A DNA stretch of 64,000 nucleotides, from positions 1-64,000 of the forward strand of contig JAFGSB010000160.1 of assembly GCA_016934825.1 (NCBI GenBank), given 5' to 3'. The stretch comes from Candidatus Zhuqueibacterota bacterium (GTDB lineage Bacteria > Zhuqueibacterota > Zhuqueibacteria > Residuimicrobiales > Krinioviventaceae). The notes beneath the pieces are model-generated. The model saw only the letters and a program-made list of their open reading frames with translations. It was not told the DNA's origin and made no database searches. Positions 54,727 to 63,053 of the stretch are shown one piece after another (position 1 is the stretch's first letter; every line of letters starts with the position of its first letter). The position numbers and the translations under genes were made by a program.

Positions 54727-54727
54727 T

Positions 54728-56824
54728 TTGAATGATCTTGATAAAAAAGTACTGGAATTATTAAAATCCGAACCTTCACGTACTTATAAAACAAAGCAAA
54801 TATCCCGGCTTCTTGGCCTGCCGCAAAGCAGTTATCACACACTGCGGGCGACCATTCGTCAACTGGCAAAAGATGGGCGGATATTAAAATTTACCAAAAA
54901 CAAATATGGTCTGGCTTCAAAATCGGCCGATGTGACCGGGCAATTATTCGTAAACTCCCAGGGATACGGCTTTGTCAGCCGCGATGACGGCGAGGATATT
55001 TTTATCAGTCAAAAAAACATGGGTCTGGCTCTGCACAAAGATATTGTGCAGGTCAGGCTTTTTGCGACCTCGAGGGGAAAAAGTCCCGAAGGTATTATAA
55101 CACAGGTCCTGGAAAGAACCCGAAAAAAAATCGTCGGTACATTTACACAAGGGAAACATTACAATTATCTTATTCCGGATGATTTAAAGATCAATCAGGA
55201 TATCATCATCGCCCCGGGAGAAGAAAAAAATGCCCGCAACGGGGATAAAGTCGTCATAACGATCGATTCATGGGAACATAAACAGCTCAATCCGGTTGGA
55301 AAAGTCATCGAGTTGCTGGGCAGTCCCGAAAAACCAGGCATAGATATTTCTTCACTCATTCATCATTTCGAACTGCCGGCCGAGTTTCCAAACAAAATTT
55401 TGCGGGAAGCCGACAGCTATGATGATGTTATCCCGGAAGAAGAAAGTAAACGGCGGCTCGATCTGCGAGGGAAAACCGTTTTTACGATTGACCCGGAGGA
55501 CGCCAAAGATTTTGACGACGCCGTTTCCCTGGAAAAACTCGGCAATGGTAATTTACGGCTGGGAGTACATATTGCGGATGTGAGTTATTATGTTAAAGAG
55601 AACAGTATCCCCGACCAGGAAGCGGCCGACAGAGGAACAAGTGTTTACATGGTAGACCGGGTTATCCCAATGCTGCCCGAGAGGATATCGAATATTTTAT
55701 GCAGCCTTGTACAAGGCCGGGACAGGTTGTGCTACAGCGTATTGTTAGAGCTCACACCTTCCGCCGATGTCATTAATTACGATATAAAAGAGACGATCAT
55801 AAACAGTAGTAAACGTCTGACCTACCGGGAAGCCCAGAACATTCTTGACGGGAAACGAGACAGCACATTAAAACCTGTTTTGCTCGAGATGCGGACGTTA
55901 TCCAGAAAATTAATTGAAAAGCGAACAATGCGGGGGGGTGTTGATTTTGACAGTCTCGAAGTGGAAGTAGTATTAGACGATGAGGGTAAACCTGTCAGTC
56001 TCATCCGGAAGGAGAGACTGGATACAAACCGGCTAATTGAAGAATTTATGCTGTTGGCGAATGAAACCGTTGCAAAACATGTTGCTGTCAAAATACAAAA
56101 TCAGTATGGTGAAAAAGTGCCGTTTGTTTACCGGGTGCATGAAAAGCCGGATCAACAGAAAATTAATGAATTTTTATTAACCGCCAAAGTGTTTGGATTT
56201 AAAGTTTTCCCGCCTAAACGGTTTACAACAAAGTTTTTTCAAAAGATCGCAAAACAATTTCAGGCCCACCCGGCGGCGGCCGTTTTGGAAGATACGCTGA
56301 TCCGCACGATGATGAAAGCCAGGTATTCTACGGAAAATGTCGGTCATTTTGGCCTGGCTTATGAATATTATACCCATTTCACATCCCCTATTCGGCGTTA
56401 CCCGGATTTAATGGTACACCGGTTGTTGAAAAAATATCTGAATGGAAATTTCGCGGGTATAAATAAAAAAGACCTGAAGAACAAGTGTAATATTTCAACG
56501 GACAGGGAAATTCGGGCGCAGGAAGCGGAACGGGCGAGTATTAAACTTAAAAAAGCGGAATATATGGAGCGTCATCTGGGTGATGAATTTACCGGTGTTA
56601 TCGCCAGAATGGTTCCTTTCGGCTTTTTTGTCGAAATCCCGGAACTGCTTGTTGACGGGCTGGTGCACGTTACCAGTCTCGATGATTATTACATATGGGA
56701 TGAAAAGAATTTCAGTTTTGTGGGTAAAAACAACAGGAAAAAGTATAAACTGGGGGATACGGTTCGCGTCCGCGTCAGTCATGTTGACCGGAATGAACGC
56801 ATAATCGATTTTGTATTGGCATAG
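54728..56824 (+). CDS. rnr: Ribonuclease R
   Basis: RNase R is a 3'-5' exoribonuclease that degrades structured RNA. The 698-residue product starts at a TTG one base after the lipoprotein stop; an ATG in the same frame further upstream lies wholly inside that gene and gives unrelated residues. It has an N-terminal winged-helix (RTYKTKQISRLLGL), cold-shock domains (GQLFVNSQGYGFVSRD), the RNB catalytic motif TIDPEDAKDFDDAVSLE with its Asp cluster (about 252-263), the HFTSPIRRYPDLMVHR segment and a C-terminal S1 domain (FTGVIARMVPFGFFVEI). The lysine-rich tail of E. coli RNase R is absent. Confidence 0.95.
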   Translation: MNDLDKKVLELLKSEPSRTYKTKQISRLLGLPQSSYHTLRATIRQLAKDGRILKFTKNKYGLASKSADVTGQLFVNSQGYGFVSRDDGEDIFISQKNMGLALHKDIVQVRLFATSRGKSPEGIITQVLERTRKKIVGTFTQGKHYNYLIPDDLKINQDIIIAPGEEKNARNGDKVVITIDSWEHKQLNPVGKVIELLGSPEKPGIDISSLIHHFELPAEFPNKILREADSYDDVIPEEESKRRLDLRGKTVFTIDPEDAKDFDDAVSLEKLGNGNLRLGVHIADVSYYVKENSIPDQEAADRGTSVYMVDRVIPMLPERISNILCSLVQGRDRLCYSVLLELTPSADVINYDIKETIINSSKRLTYREAQNILDGKRDSTLKPVLLEMRTLSRKLIEKRTMRGGVDFDSLEVEVVLDDEGKPVSLIRKERLDTNRLIEEFMLLANETVAKHVAVKIQNQYGEKVPFVYRVHEKPDQQKINEFLLTAKVFGFKVFPPKRFTTKFFQKIAKQFQAHPAAAVLEDTLIRTMMKARYSTENVGHFGLAYEYYTHFTSPIRRYPDLMVHRLLKKYLNGNFAGINKKDLKNKCNISTDREIRAQEAERASIKLKKAEYMERHLGDEFTGVIARMVPFGFFVEIPELLVDGLVHVTSLDDYYIWDEKNFSFVGKNNRKKYKLGDTVRVRVSHVDRNERIIDFVLA

Positions 56825-56853
56825 TATTTATTTCAGGGATATCAAGAAAAAGT

Positions 56854-57552
56854 ATGCAAACTTTTAAAACAAAATTAGCCGCAATAAATGAAGTGGCGGA
56901 AAAAACCATGGAATTTGTGTTCGAAAAACCGGAACATATTGAATACAAAGCGGGCCAGCATGTCAATTTTAAACTGCCGGAATTATATTATGAAGATAAA
57001 AAAGGGCCCCGCAGGACCTTTACCCTTGTTTCCTCCCCGCGGGAAAGTTCACTGAAAATTGCCACGCGGTTAACGGGCAGCGGTTTTAAAAGAACATTGC
57101 TTGAAATGCCGGTAAAAACAGAACTGGAATTTATCGGGCCCATGGGAGAATTAGTTTTAAATATGCAGTACCCGGCAGTGTTTATTGCGGGGGGAATTGG
57201 TATAACCCCGTTTAAAAGTATGCTGACCGATATTGAAAATATCAATTTTAATAATAAAATCATGCTGTTATACACAAATAAGAGCATCAAACGGAGCGTT
57301 TATTTTAATTATTTTACTGAATACAAAAACAAAAAATTTACGTTCATTCCCATATTTACGGCGGAAAAATCCTGGACAGGCGAACAAAGAAGAATTGATA
57401 CCAATTTAATAAAAGAATATATTGAAAATGTAAAACAATCCATTATTTATCTATGCGGCTCTACGCAAATGGTACGGCAATTAACGGAAGAGTTGATAAA
57501 GGAAAATATAAATCAGGATCAAATCCGTTCGGAATCGTTTTTTGGTTATTAA
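56854..57552 (+). CDS. Ferredoxin-NADP reductase-like FAD oxidoreductase
   Basis: The 232-residue protein has the FAD-binding and NAD(P)-binding domains of the ferredoxin-NADP reductase superfamily. The flavin motif reads RRTFTLVSSP near residue 51, and the nucleotide motifs are AGGIGITPFKSML (about 110) and LCGSTQMV near 206. There is no 2Fe-2S domain, so it needs an outside electron partner. The closest arrangement resembles small flavin or ferredoxin reductases; the acceptor is unknown. It follows rnr by 29 bases. Confidence 0.82.
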   Translation: MQTFKTKLAAINEVAEKTMEFVFEKPEHIEYKAGQHVNFKLPELYYEDKKGPRRTFTLVSSPRESSLKIATRLTGSGFKRTLLEMPVKTELEFIGPMGELVLNMQYPAVFIAGGIGITPFKSMLTDIENINFNNKIMLLYTNKSIKRSVYFNYFTEYKNKKFTFIPIFTAEKSWTGEQRRIDTNLIKEYIENVKQSIIYLCGSTQMVRQLTEELIKENINQDQIRSESFFGY

Positions 57553-57783
57553 AATAAATTTTCTGCTTGATACATTCCTTCCTGTTTATTAATTTATTCT
57601 TTTTAAGGAAAATCCGGCAAAGGGATTCTTTCTTTAAATCTGTCAAAATCCTCAAAAAGTAAATATCGAATTTTTTCACTGATATTTATAAAATAAAAAA
57701 CATTAATTATTTGTTCATATTTATACACTCAATTAATTCGGGATTAATAGATAACGCCTTTTTTAAAATAATAAAGTATTGGG

Positions 57784-60700
57784 ATGAATAAAGATCAATA
57801 TATACGAGCAGGACTTGATATCGGATCCGTAAGCGCAAAGTTAGCGGTGCTGGTGCCGGAAGCGTTGGCTGAAGAAAAATTTGGTCAAAACAATCATCCT
57901 GTGTTTGTTGAAAAGAAAATAGTTTCTGCGAAAGACAGATTGTATATTTGTAACCCTGTTAAAGTTTTGGGCGACCCCGTAAAGGCGGCCAAAAGACTTA
58001 TCAGCTATCTGGAAATATTTACAAATGAAACTTTTTCGATCCAGGTCACCGGTTCACAGGGAAAGTTGATTGCAGAGCTGCTTCAATGTCCCTATGTCAA
58101 TGAATTCAGAGCAATTGGCCGGGGAGTGGCGGAAATTGTTCCCGACGCGAAAACCATATTGGAAATCGGCGGGGACAAGTCACGATTTATCAGGATCAGT
58201 TATGACCGGGGAAATGACAAAATGTCGGTATTGGATTACAACCGAAACGGGGAATGTGCCGCAGGAACCGGTTCATTTATTGATCAACAGGCCGAAAGAT
58301 TAAATTATACTATTTCGGATATCGGTCAGCTTGTATTGGGCGCGAATTCAACAGCCAACATAGCCGGCCGTTGTTCGGTTTTTGCCAAATCGGATATGAT
58401 TCACGCACAACAGCGCGGATACTCGCCGCCGGCAATTTTCAAAGGCTTATGTGAGGCTGTCGTCAGAAATTACAAAGGAACGGTGCTGCATGGCAAGGAA
58501 CTGGAACCGAAAATTGTATTTATTGGCGGAGTGGCGGCAAACGAGGGTGTGGTACAGGCCATATATGATATTTTTCAATTAACGGCAGACGAACTCATTG
58601 TTCCCGATTGTTATATGCACATGGGCGCTTTGGGAAGTCTTATGTTAAAAAACGGCCCCGCTTTTACACTTGCGCAGGTCATGAATTCACTTGAATTGAA
58701 TGGTGATCACACCAAGGCATTCTCGGGTTCTCCCGCACTGAACACCTTAAAAGTAAGATTTGAAAACAAAAAAAAGCTTGTCAGCAAAAGAGGGGGGGAC
58801 AGTTCGATACGCGCTTATTTGGGGCTTGATGTGGGTTCTGTCAGCACAAATCTTGTTTTGCTTGATGAAGATGGTTTTGTTTTGGATGAAATTTATACCC
58901 GGACAGAGGGAAAACCGGTTCAGGTTATAGAAAGAGAATTTAACAAATGGCGTGACAAATGGGGCGCCGCAGTTGAAATAATAGGGGTTGGTTCGACCGG
59001 TTCGGGACGGGAGTTGATCGGCGAACTTGTCGGTGCGGACGCCGTTCATGATGAAATCACCGCGCATAAAATCGGCGCCTGTACGCTTGCCGAAAGATTG
59101 TTTAACGAAAAAGTGGATACGATTTTCGAAATTGGCGGCCAGGATTCCAAATACATTTCAATTGAAGACGGTATCGTCGTGGATTTTACAATGAATGAAG
59201 CCTGCGCCGCGGGCACGGGTTCTTTTCTGGAAGAACAGGCATTAAAAATGGGGATTTCGATCAAAGACGAGTTTGCCGGTTTGGCATTCAGCTCCGCCCG
59301 TCCCATCAAAATGGGTGAAAGATGCACAGTTTTTATGGAAAAAGATGTCACCGCTTTATTACAGCAGGGCCACCGGAAAAGCGATATCGCCGCCGGACTG
59401 GCATACGCCGTTGTACATAATTATATTAACCGGGTTGTCCGGGGAAGAAAAATTGGCGACAAAATTTATTTTCAGGGGGGTACGGCATATAATCGGGCCG
59501 TCGCATCCGCTTTTGCCACTGTTCTTGGCAAAGAAATTATTGTGCCGCCGCATAACGGCGTCATCGGCGCGATAGGCGCGGCGCTGCTTGCCAAAGAAAA
59601 AATTGAACTTTTAAATGTGTCGACGCGTTTCCGCGGTTTTGATTTGTCCAAAGTCAAATTTTCCATGCGGAATATTACGTGCAATGGCTGTACGAACCGG
59701 TGTGATGTGCAGGAATGCACGGTCGACGGTGAAAAAACATACTGGGGCGATAAATGTTCCGAACGTTTCCGTAAAAAATTTAAGTTCCCCGGACGGGCTG
59801 AAATCCCCGATCTTGTTAAAATTTACAATGATCTCCTAATTAAAGAAACCACAGCCCCCAAAACGGGGGCAAAAATCGGCATCCCCCGCAGTATGACTTT
59901 TTATGACCGGTTTCCTTTCTGGCGGACTTTTTTCGAAACGCTCGGCGCGGAAATTATTCTTACGGAAAAAACAAACAAAGAGATCATCCGCAAGGGCAGG
60001 GAACTGAGTATTGCCGAACCCTGTTTCCCGATAATAGTGGCGCACGGTCATTTTGCCGAGTTGCTGCACAGTGATATTGATTTTATATTTACTCCCAACA
60101 TTGTCAGTTCGGAAACGGAAATCCCGGAAAAGGAATCCTGGTATTGTCCCTGGGGGCAAACGGTTCCGTATGTCATTAAAAATACTCTTGTCGATCAGGT
60201 GGACAGGGATAAAATGCTGATCCCGGTGATCCGGTTCAGGAACGGAAAAGAATATATCAAAAAGTCACTCAGACCTGTTGCCCGAAAATTAGGGGCCCCG
60301 GCAAAATGGAGTGATAAAGCCGTTGACGCGGCTTATGACGCGCAGCAAAAATTCGGCAATGAATTAAAACGGTACGGCATAGAGACGCTCGCAAAATTAA
60401 ACCGTGAAAAACAAAAAGCGGTTGTGCTTATCGGCAGGCCCTATAATTTATATGATTCAGGCGTAAACCTGAATATCCCGGCAAAATTGAGAAAATATTA
60501 CGGTATCAATATTGTCCCGATGGATTTTCTACCGGACGATAATATAGATGTTCGCCCTTTTCATGAGAATATGTTCTGGAATTACGGGCGGCGGATTTTG
60601 CAGGCCGCCATATTTATCGGCCGGAATAAAAACCTATCGGCTATATATATTACCAATTTCAAATGCGGCCCCGATTCGTACATCAAACATTTTGTTTCCG

Positions 60701-60855
60701 ATTGTATCGGTTCTCCATACCTGACCCTGCAATTTGACGACCATAGCAACGATGCCGGTATTATGACGCGTTGTGAAGCTTTCCTCGCCAGTAAAAACCT
60801 GTTATCCCTTGAAAATCTGCTGAAGGAGAAGAAAACGGCCCGGGCTTTTGTCTAA
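57784..60855 (+). CDS. Tandem 2-hydroxyacyl-CoA dehydratase activase (BadF/BcrA-type ATPase) with C-terminal extension
   Basis: The 1023-residue protein holds two activase (BadF/BadG/BcrA/BcrD) ATPase units. The first shows AGLDIGSVSAKLAVL, LEIGGDKSRF, CAAGTGSFIDQQ and GRCSVFAKSDM; the second shows LGLDVGSVSTNLVLL, FEIGGQDSKYI, CAAGTGSFLEEQ and ERCTVFMEKD. The Cys in each CAAGTG and RCxVF pair match those that hold the 4Fe-4S cluster in HgdC-type activases. A Cys-rich segment (CNGCTNRCDVQEC, about residue 640) is followed by a DUF2229-like domain. Such proteins are usually fused with the domain encoded by the next gene. They use ATP to inject electrons into radical dehydratases; a cognate dehydratase is not visible here. 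Confidence 0.87.
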   Translation: MNKDQYIRAGLDIGSVSAKLAVLVPEALAEEKFGQNNHPVFVEKKIVSAKDRLYICNPVKVLGDPVKAAKRLISYLEIFTNETFSIQVTGSQGKLIAELLQCPYVNEFRAIGRGVAEIVPDAKTILEIGGDKSRFIRISYDRGNDKMSVLDYNRNGECAAGTGSFIDQQAERLNYTISDIGQLVLGANSTANIAGRCSVFAKSDMIHAQQRGYSPPAIFKGLCEAVVRNYKGTVLHGKELEPKIVFIGGVAANEGVVQAIYDIFQLTADELIVPDCYMHMGALGSLMLKNGPAFTLAQVMNSLELNGDHTKAFSGSPALNTLKVRFENKKKLVSKRGGDSSIRAYLGLDVGSVSTNLVLLDEDGFVLDEIYTRTEGKPVQVIEREFNKWRDKWGAAVEIIGVGSTGSGRELIGELVGADAVHDEITAHKIGACTLAERLFNEKVDTIFEIGGQDSKYISIEDGIVVDFTMNEACAAGTGSFLEEQALKMGISIKDEFAGLAFSSARPIKMGERCTVFMEKDVTALLQQGHRKSDIAAGLAYAVVHNYINRVVRGRKIGDKIYFQGGTAYNRAVASAFATVLGKEIIVPPHNGVIGAIGAALLAKEKIELLNVSTRFRGFDLSKVKFSMRNITCNGCTNRCDVQECTVDGEKTYWGDKCSERFRKKFKFPGRAEIPDLVKIYNDLLIKETTAPKTGAKIGIPRSMTFYDRFPFWRTFFETLGAEIILTEKTNKEIIRKGRELSIAEPCFPIIVAHGHFAELLHSDIDFIFTPNIVSSETEIPEKESWYCPWGQTVPYVIKNTLVDQVDRDKMLIPVIRFRNGKEYIKKSLRPVARKLGAPAKWSDKAVDAAYDAQQKFGNELKRYGIETLAKLNREKQKAVVLIGRPYNLYDSGVNLNIPAKLRKYYGINIVPMDFLPDDNIDVRPFHENMFWNYGRRILQAAIFIGRNKNLSAIYITNFKCGPDSYIKHFVSDCIGSPYLTLQFDDHSNDAGIMTRCEAFLASKNLLSLENLLKEKKTARAFV

Positions 60856-60940
60856 AAATTTCGCCTGATGTTGTGATTTAATTACAAAAAATTTTTATCA
60901 CCGGAAAAGTTATGAATGATTTTAGAATGATTGTATTATA

Positions 60941-62215
60941 ATGCAAAAGAACAAAAGCCTGAAAGGCAGAACACTGTATATTCCGCAAATGTCCTATGTT
61001 GGCGCCCGCTGTGTTGCCGCGGCATTCAACTCTTTGGGATTTGATGCCAGGCCTTCGCCCGACAGCGACTCGAGGACCCTGGAACTGGCTCGAAAATATC
61101 TGTCCGGCGATGAGTGCCTTCCCGAAGCCGTAACCCTGGGTAACTTTCTCAAGGTGACTGAAATGCCGGATTATGACCCGGACAAAACCGCATTTTTTAT
61201 GCCCACGTCAAACGGACCGTGCCGGTTCGGACATTATTTACCGCTGGCGTGTAAAGTATTTCAACAACGCGGTGAAGACGTTTTGCTGTTTTCGCCGTCC
61301 AGTTCAAGCGGGTATGAAAATATCGGCGAAGAAGCGAACGACCTGCTGAGAACAACCTGGCGGGGTGTTCTCTGTTCCGATATATTACGAAAATTGCAGC
61401 TCAAAACCAGGCCGTATGAACGGGAAAAAGGTAGTACGGACCGGGTTTTTCACAAATCGCTTGATCGGGTATGCGAAGCTATTTCCATACAAAATGTTTC
61501 TCATAAAATACGTTTGAAAAAGATTTTAGCCGCATTGATGCACAGCCGGGATGAATTTCGTGCTGTTAAAGTTGACAAAACCAGAAAGAAATTGCTGATC
61601 GGTATTGTAGGAGAGATTTATTGCCGTTTGAATGATTTCAGCAATGATTTTATTATTAACAAGATCGAGCAACTGGGCGGAGAGGTCTGGATGTCGGATG
61701 TATCCGAGTGGGTGTTTTATACGAATGACGAGGAAAGGGTTCGGCTGATACGTCAGGGGAAAAGATTTTCCGGGCAAATGCTGAACTGCCTGGTACGGCA
61801 AAAAATCCTCAAAAAGGATGAAAAGGCACTGTTGTCATTATTTAAAGATGATTTTATCGGTTACGAAGAACCGCATCATGTGCTGGAAATTTTAGACAGG
61901 AGCCAGCCATACTTACCGCGGGACGGCTCGCATGGTGAGATGGTGATGAGTGCGGGTAAAACGGTATGGTATTATGAAAAGGGCGCCAGCGGTGTCATCG
62001 ATATCAGCCCGTTTACATGTATGAACGGTATCATTACCGAAGCGGTTTATCCTAAACTGAGCAGAGAGCTTGGAGGTTTTCCGATCCGGGTTTTCTATTT
62101 TGACGGAAATATAGCCGACCTGGAAAGCGATCTGGAAATTTTTATGGAACTGGCGCGTAATTTTGCAGATCGAAACTCTTCGCTAAAAGTATCTGAGCAA
62201 GAACTTGTTTTATAA
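60941..62215 (+). CDS. CoA-dehydratase-activase partner domain protein (HGD-D/DUF2229 type)
   Basis: The 424-residue product resembles the C-terminal part of the large fused activases. Motifs are YIPQMSYVGARCVAAAFNSL near the start, YLSGDECLPEAVTLGNF, and FFMPTSNGPCRFGHY, with conserved Cys in each (ECLPE and GPCRFGHY). A later FTCMNG with a further Cys near residue 350 suggests a cluster-binding role, as in the D-component of hydroxyglutaryl-CoA dehydratase. It follows the tandem activase gene by 85 bases. In related genomes the two are often one polypeptide, so this is a split form. Confidence 0.82.
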   Translation: MQKNKSLKGRTLYIPQMSYVGARCVAAAFNSLGFDARPSPDSDSRTLELARKYLSGDECLPEAVTLGNFLKVTEMPDYDPDKTAFFMPTSNGPCRFGHYLPLACKVFQQRGEDVLLFSPSSSSGYENIGEEANDLLRTTWRGVLCSDILRKLQLKTRPYEREKGSTDRVFHKSLDRVCEAISIQNVSHKIRLKKILAALMHSRDEFRAVKVDKTRKKLLIGIVGEIYCRLNDFSNDFIINKIEQLGGEVWMSDVSEWVFYTNDEERVRLIRQGKRFSGQMLNCLVRQKILKKDEKALLSLFKDDFIGYEEPHHVLEILDRSQPYLPRDGSHGEMVMSAGKTVWYYEKGASGVIDISPFTCMNGIITEAVYPKLSRELGGFPIRVFYFDGNIADLESDLEIFMELARNFADRNSSLKVSEQELVL

Positions 62216-62408
62216 CCGCATTTATGAATAATTTAAAATTCTGGAGACAATTAAATGTTCTCTCCACAACGGATTATGAAACAGCTATATCCTGCAGACT
62301 TTATATTTTCGCCTCAAAAAAACTTTTTATAAATTTATTTAAGAAACAAAATAGATTTTATTTGTTATTAACGTCCTGTAAGTTCTTTTAAAAAGCATAA
62401 AAACTGTA

Positions 62409-62621
62409 TCAGGATTGTGCCCTGACCCGCGTTACGTTAGCTGCCTGGGGACCTTTATCTGTATCTTCAATTTCAAATTCTACTGTATCTCCTTCACGTA
62501 ATGAACGAAAGCCGTCTCCGTTAATTCCGGAGTAGTGAACAAAAATATCTTCGCCGGATTCTTTCGTAATAAATCCGTAACCCTTAGAAGTGCTGAACCA
62601 CTTTACTTTTCCCTTTTCCAT
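62409..62621 (-). CDS. cspA: Cold-shock protein
   Basis: The 70-residue product is a single cold-shock domain. It has the two RNA-binding motifs KGYGFIT and DIFVHYSGI, and starts [14 protein letters not shown]. Family members bind single-stranded RNA or DNA and melt RNA structures at low temperature. The minus-strand gene has a strong ribosome-binding site (AAGGATT) and a very good promoter about 185 bases upstream, so it has a long leader. Confidence 0.95.
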   Translation of the reverse strand: MEKGKVKWFSTSKGYGFITKESGEDIFVHYSGINGDGFRSLREGDTVEFEIEDTDKGPQAANVTRVRAQS

Positions 62622-62799
62622 CAGGTAATCCTTTCAAATTTGAATGCTCCAATCGTACTTTATGCCTTGTTAGAATCGCAAAAGGTACATTTTACATCAA
62701 TTTTATTTGAGGCGATTATTGTATTGCAAATGAAGGTAATTTTTATGGCGTCCATGCAGCAAAACATTACAAGGGGATTCATTGGTGCACATAGTTAAT
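62622..62799 (-). promoter_or_regulatory. Long 5' leader of the cold-shock gene
   Basis: If transcription starts about seven bases after the -10 box at 62807-62812, the mRNA has about 175 bases before the cspA ATG. Long leaders are typical of cold-shock genes, where they act as temperature-responsive structures in E. coli. No named element was matched here. Confidence 0.5.
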
Positions 62800-62806
62800 T
62801 TTATGA

Positions 62807-62835
62807 AAAATAATCCTTTTGAAAATAAATGTCAA
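62807..62835 (-). promoter_or_regulatory. Strong sigma-70 promoter of the cold-shock gene
   Basis: On the minus strand a consensus TTGACA (62830-62835) is followed by 17 bases and TATTTT (62807-62812). This is the closest match to consensus in the window. Confidence 0.75.
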
Positions 62836-62951
62836 GAATTTTCCCAAAAAAAAGAGAAAAATTTTTTAACAAACCGCACCTGTTAGCAGGACCATGACGA
62901 CTTAATTAAAACTCTTAAATCTTTGAAAAAAGGTTATTATGATTGAAATCC

Positions 62952-62980
62952 TTGACTAATTACAGAATTATTGTTAGTTT
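62952..62980 (+). promoter_or_regulatory. Candidate sigma-70 promoter of the Gfo/Idh gene
   Basis: TTGACT (62952-62957) and TAGTTT (62975-62980) are 17 bases apart, about 73 bases before the ATG at 63054. The AAAGGAGGT at 63042-63050 is the ribosome-binding site. The divergent cspA promoter lies just upstream. Confidence 0.45.
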
Positions 62981-63053
62981 CAATTCCAATTATTTGAAAA
63001 ATAATTTATCCCGTCAATGAATTATTTTTTTGATCTATAAAAAAGGAGGTAAC

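Noticed and set aside
54626-54727. RNase R starting at the in-frame ATG at 54626
   Set aside because: That extension lies wholly inside the lipoprotein gene and gives no RNase R-like residues; the TTG at 54728 places the winged-helix domain correctly.
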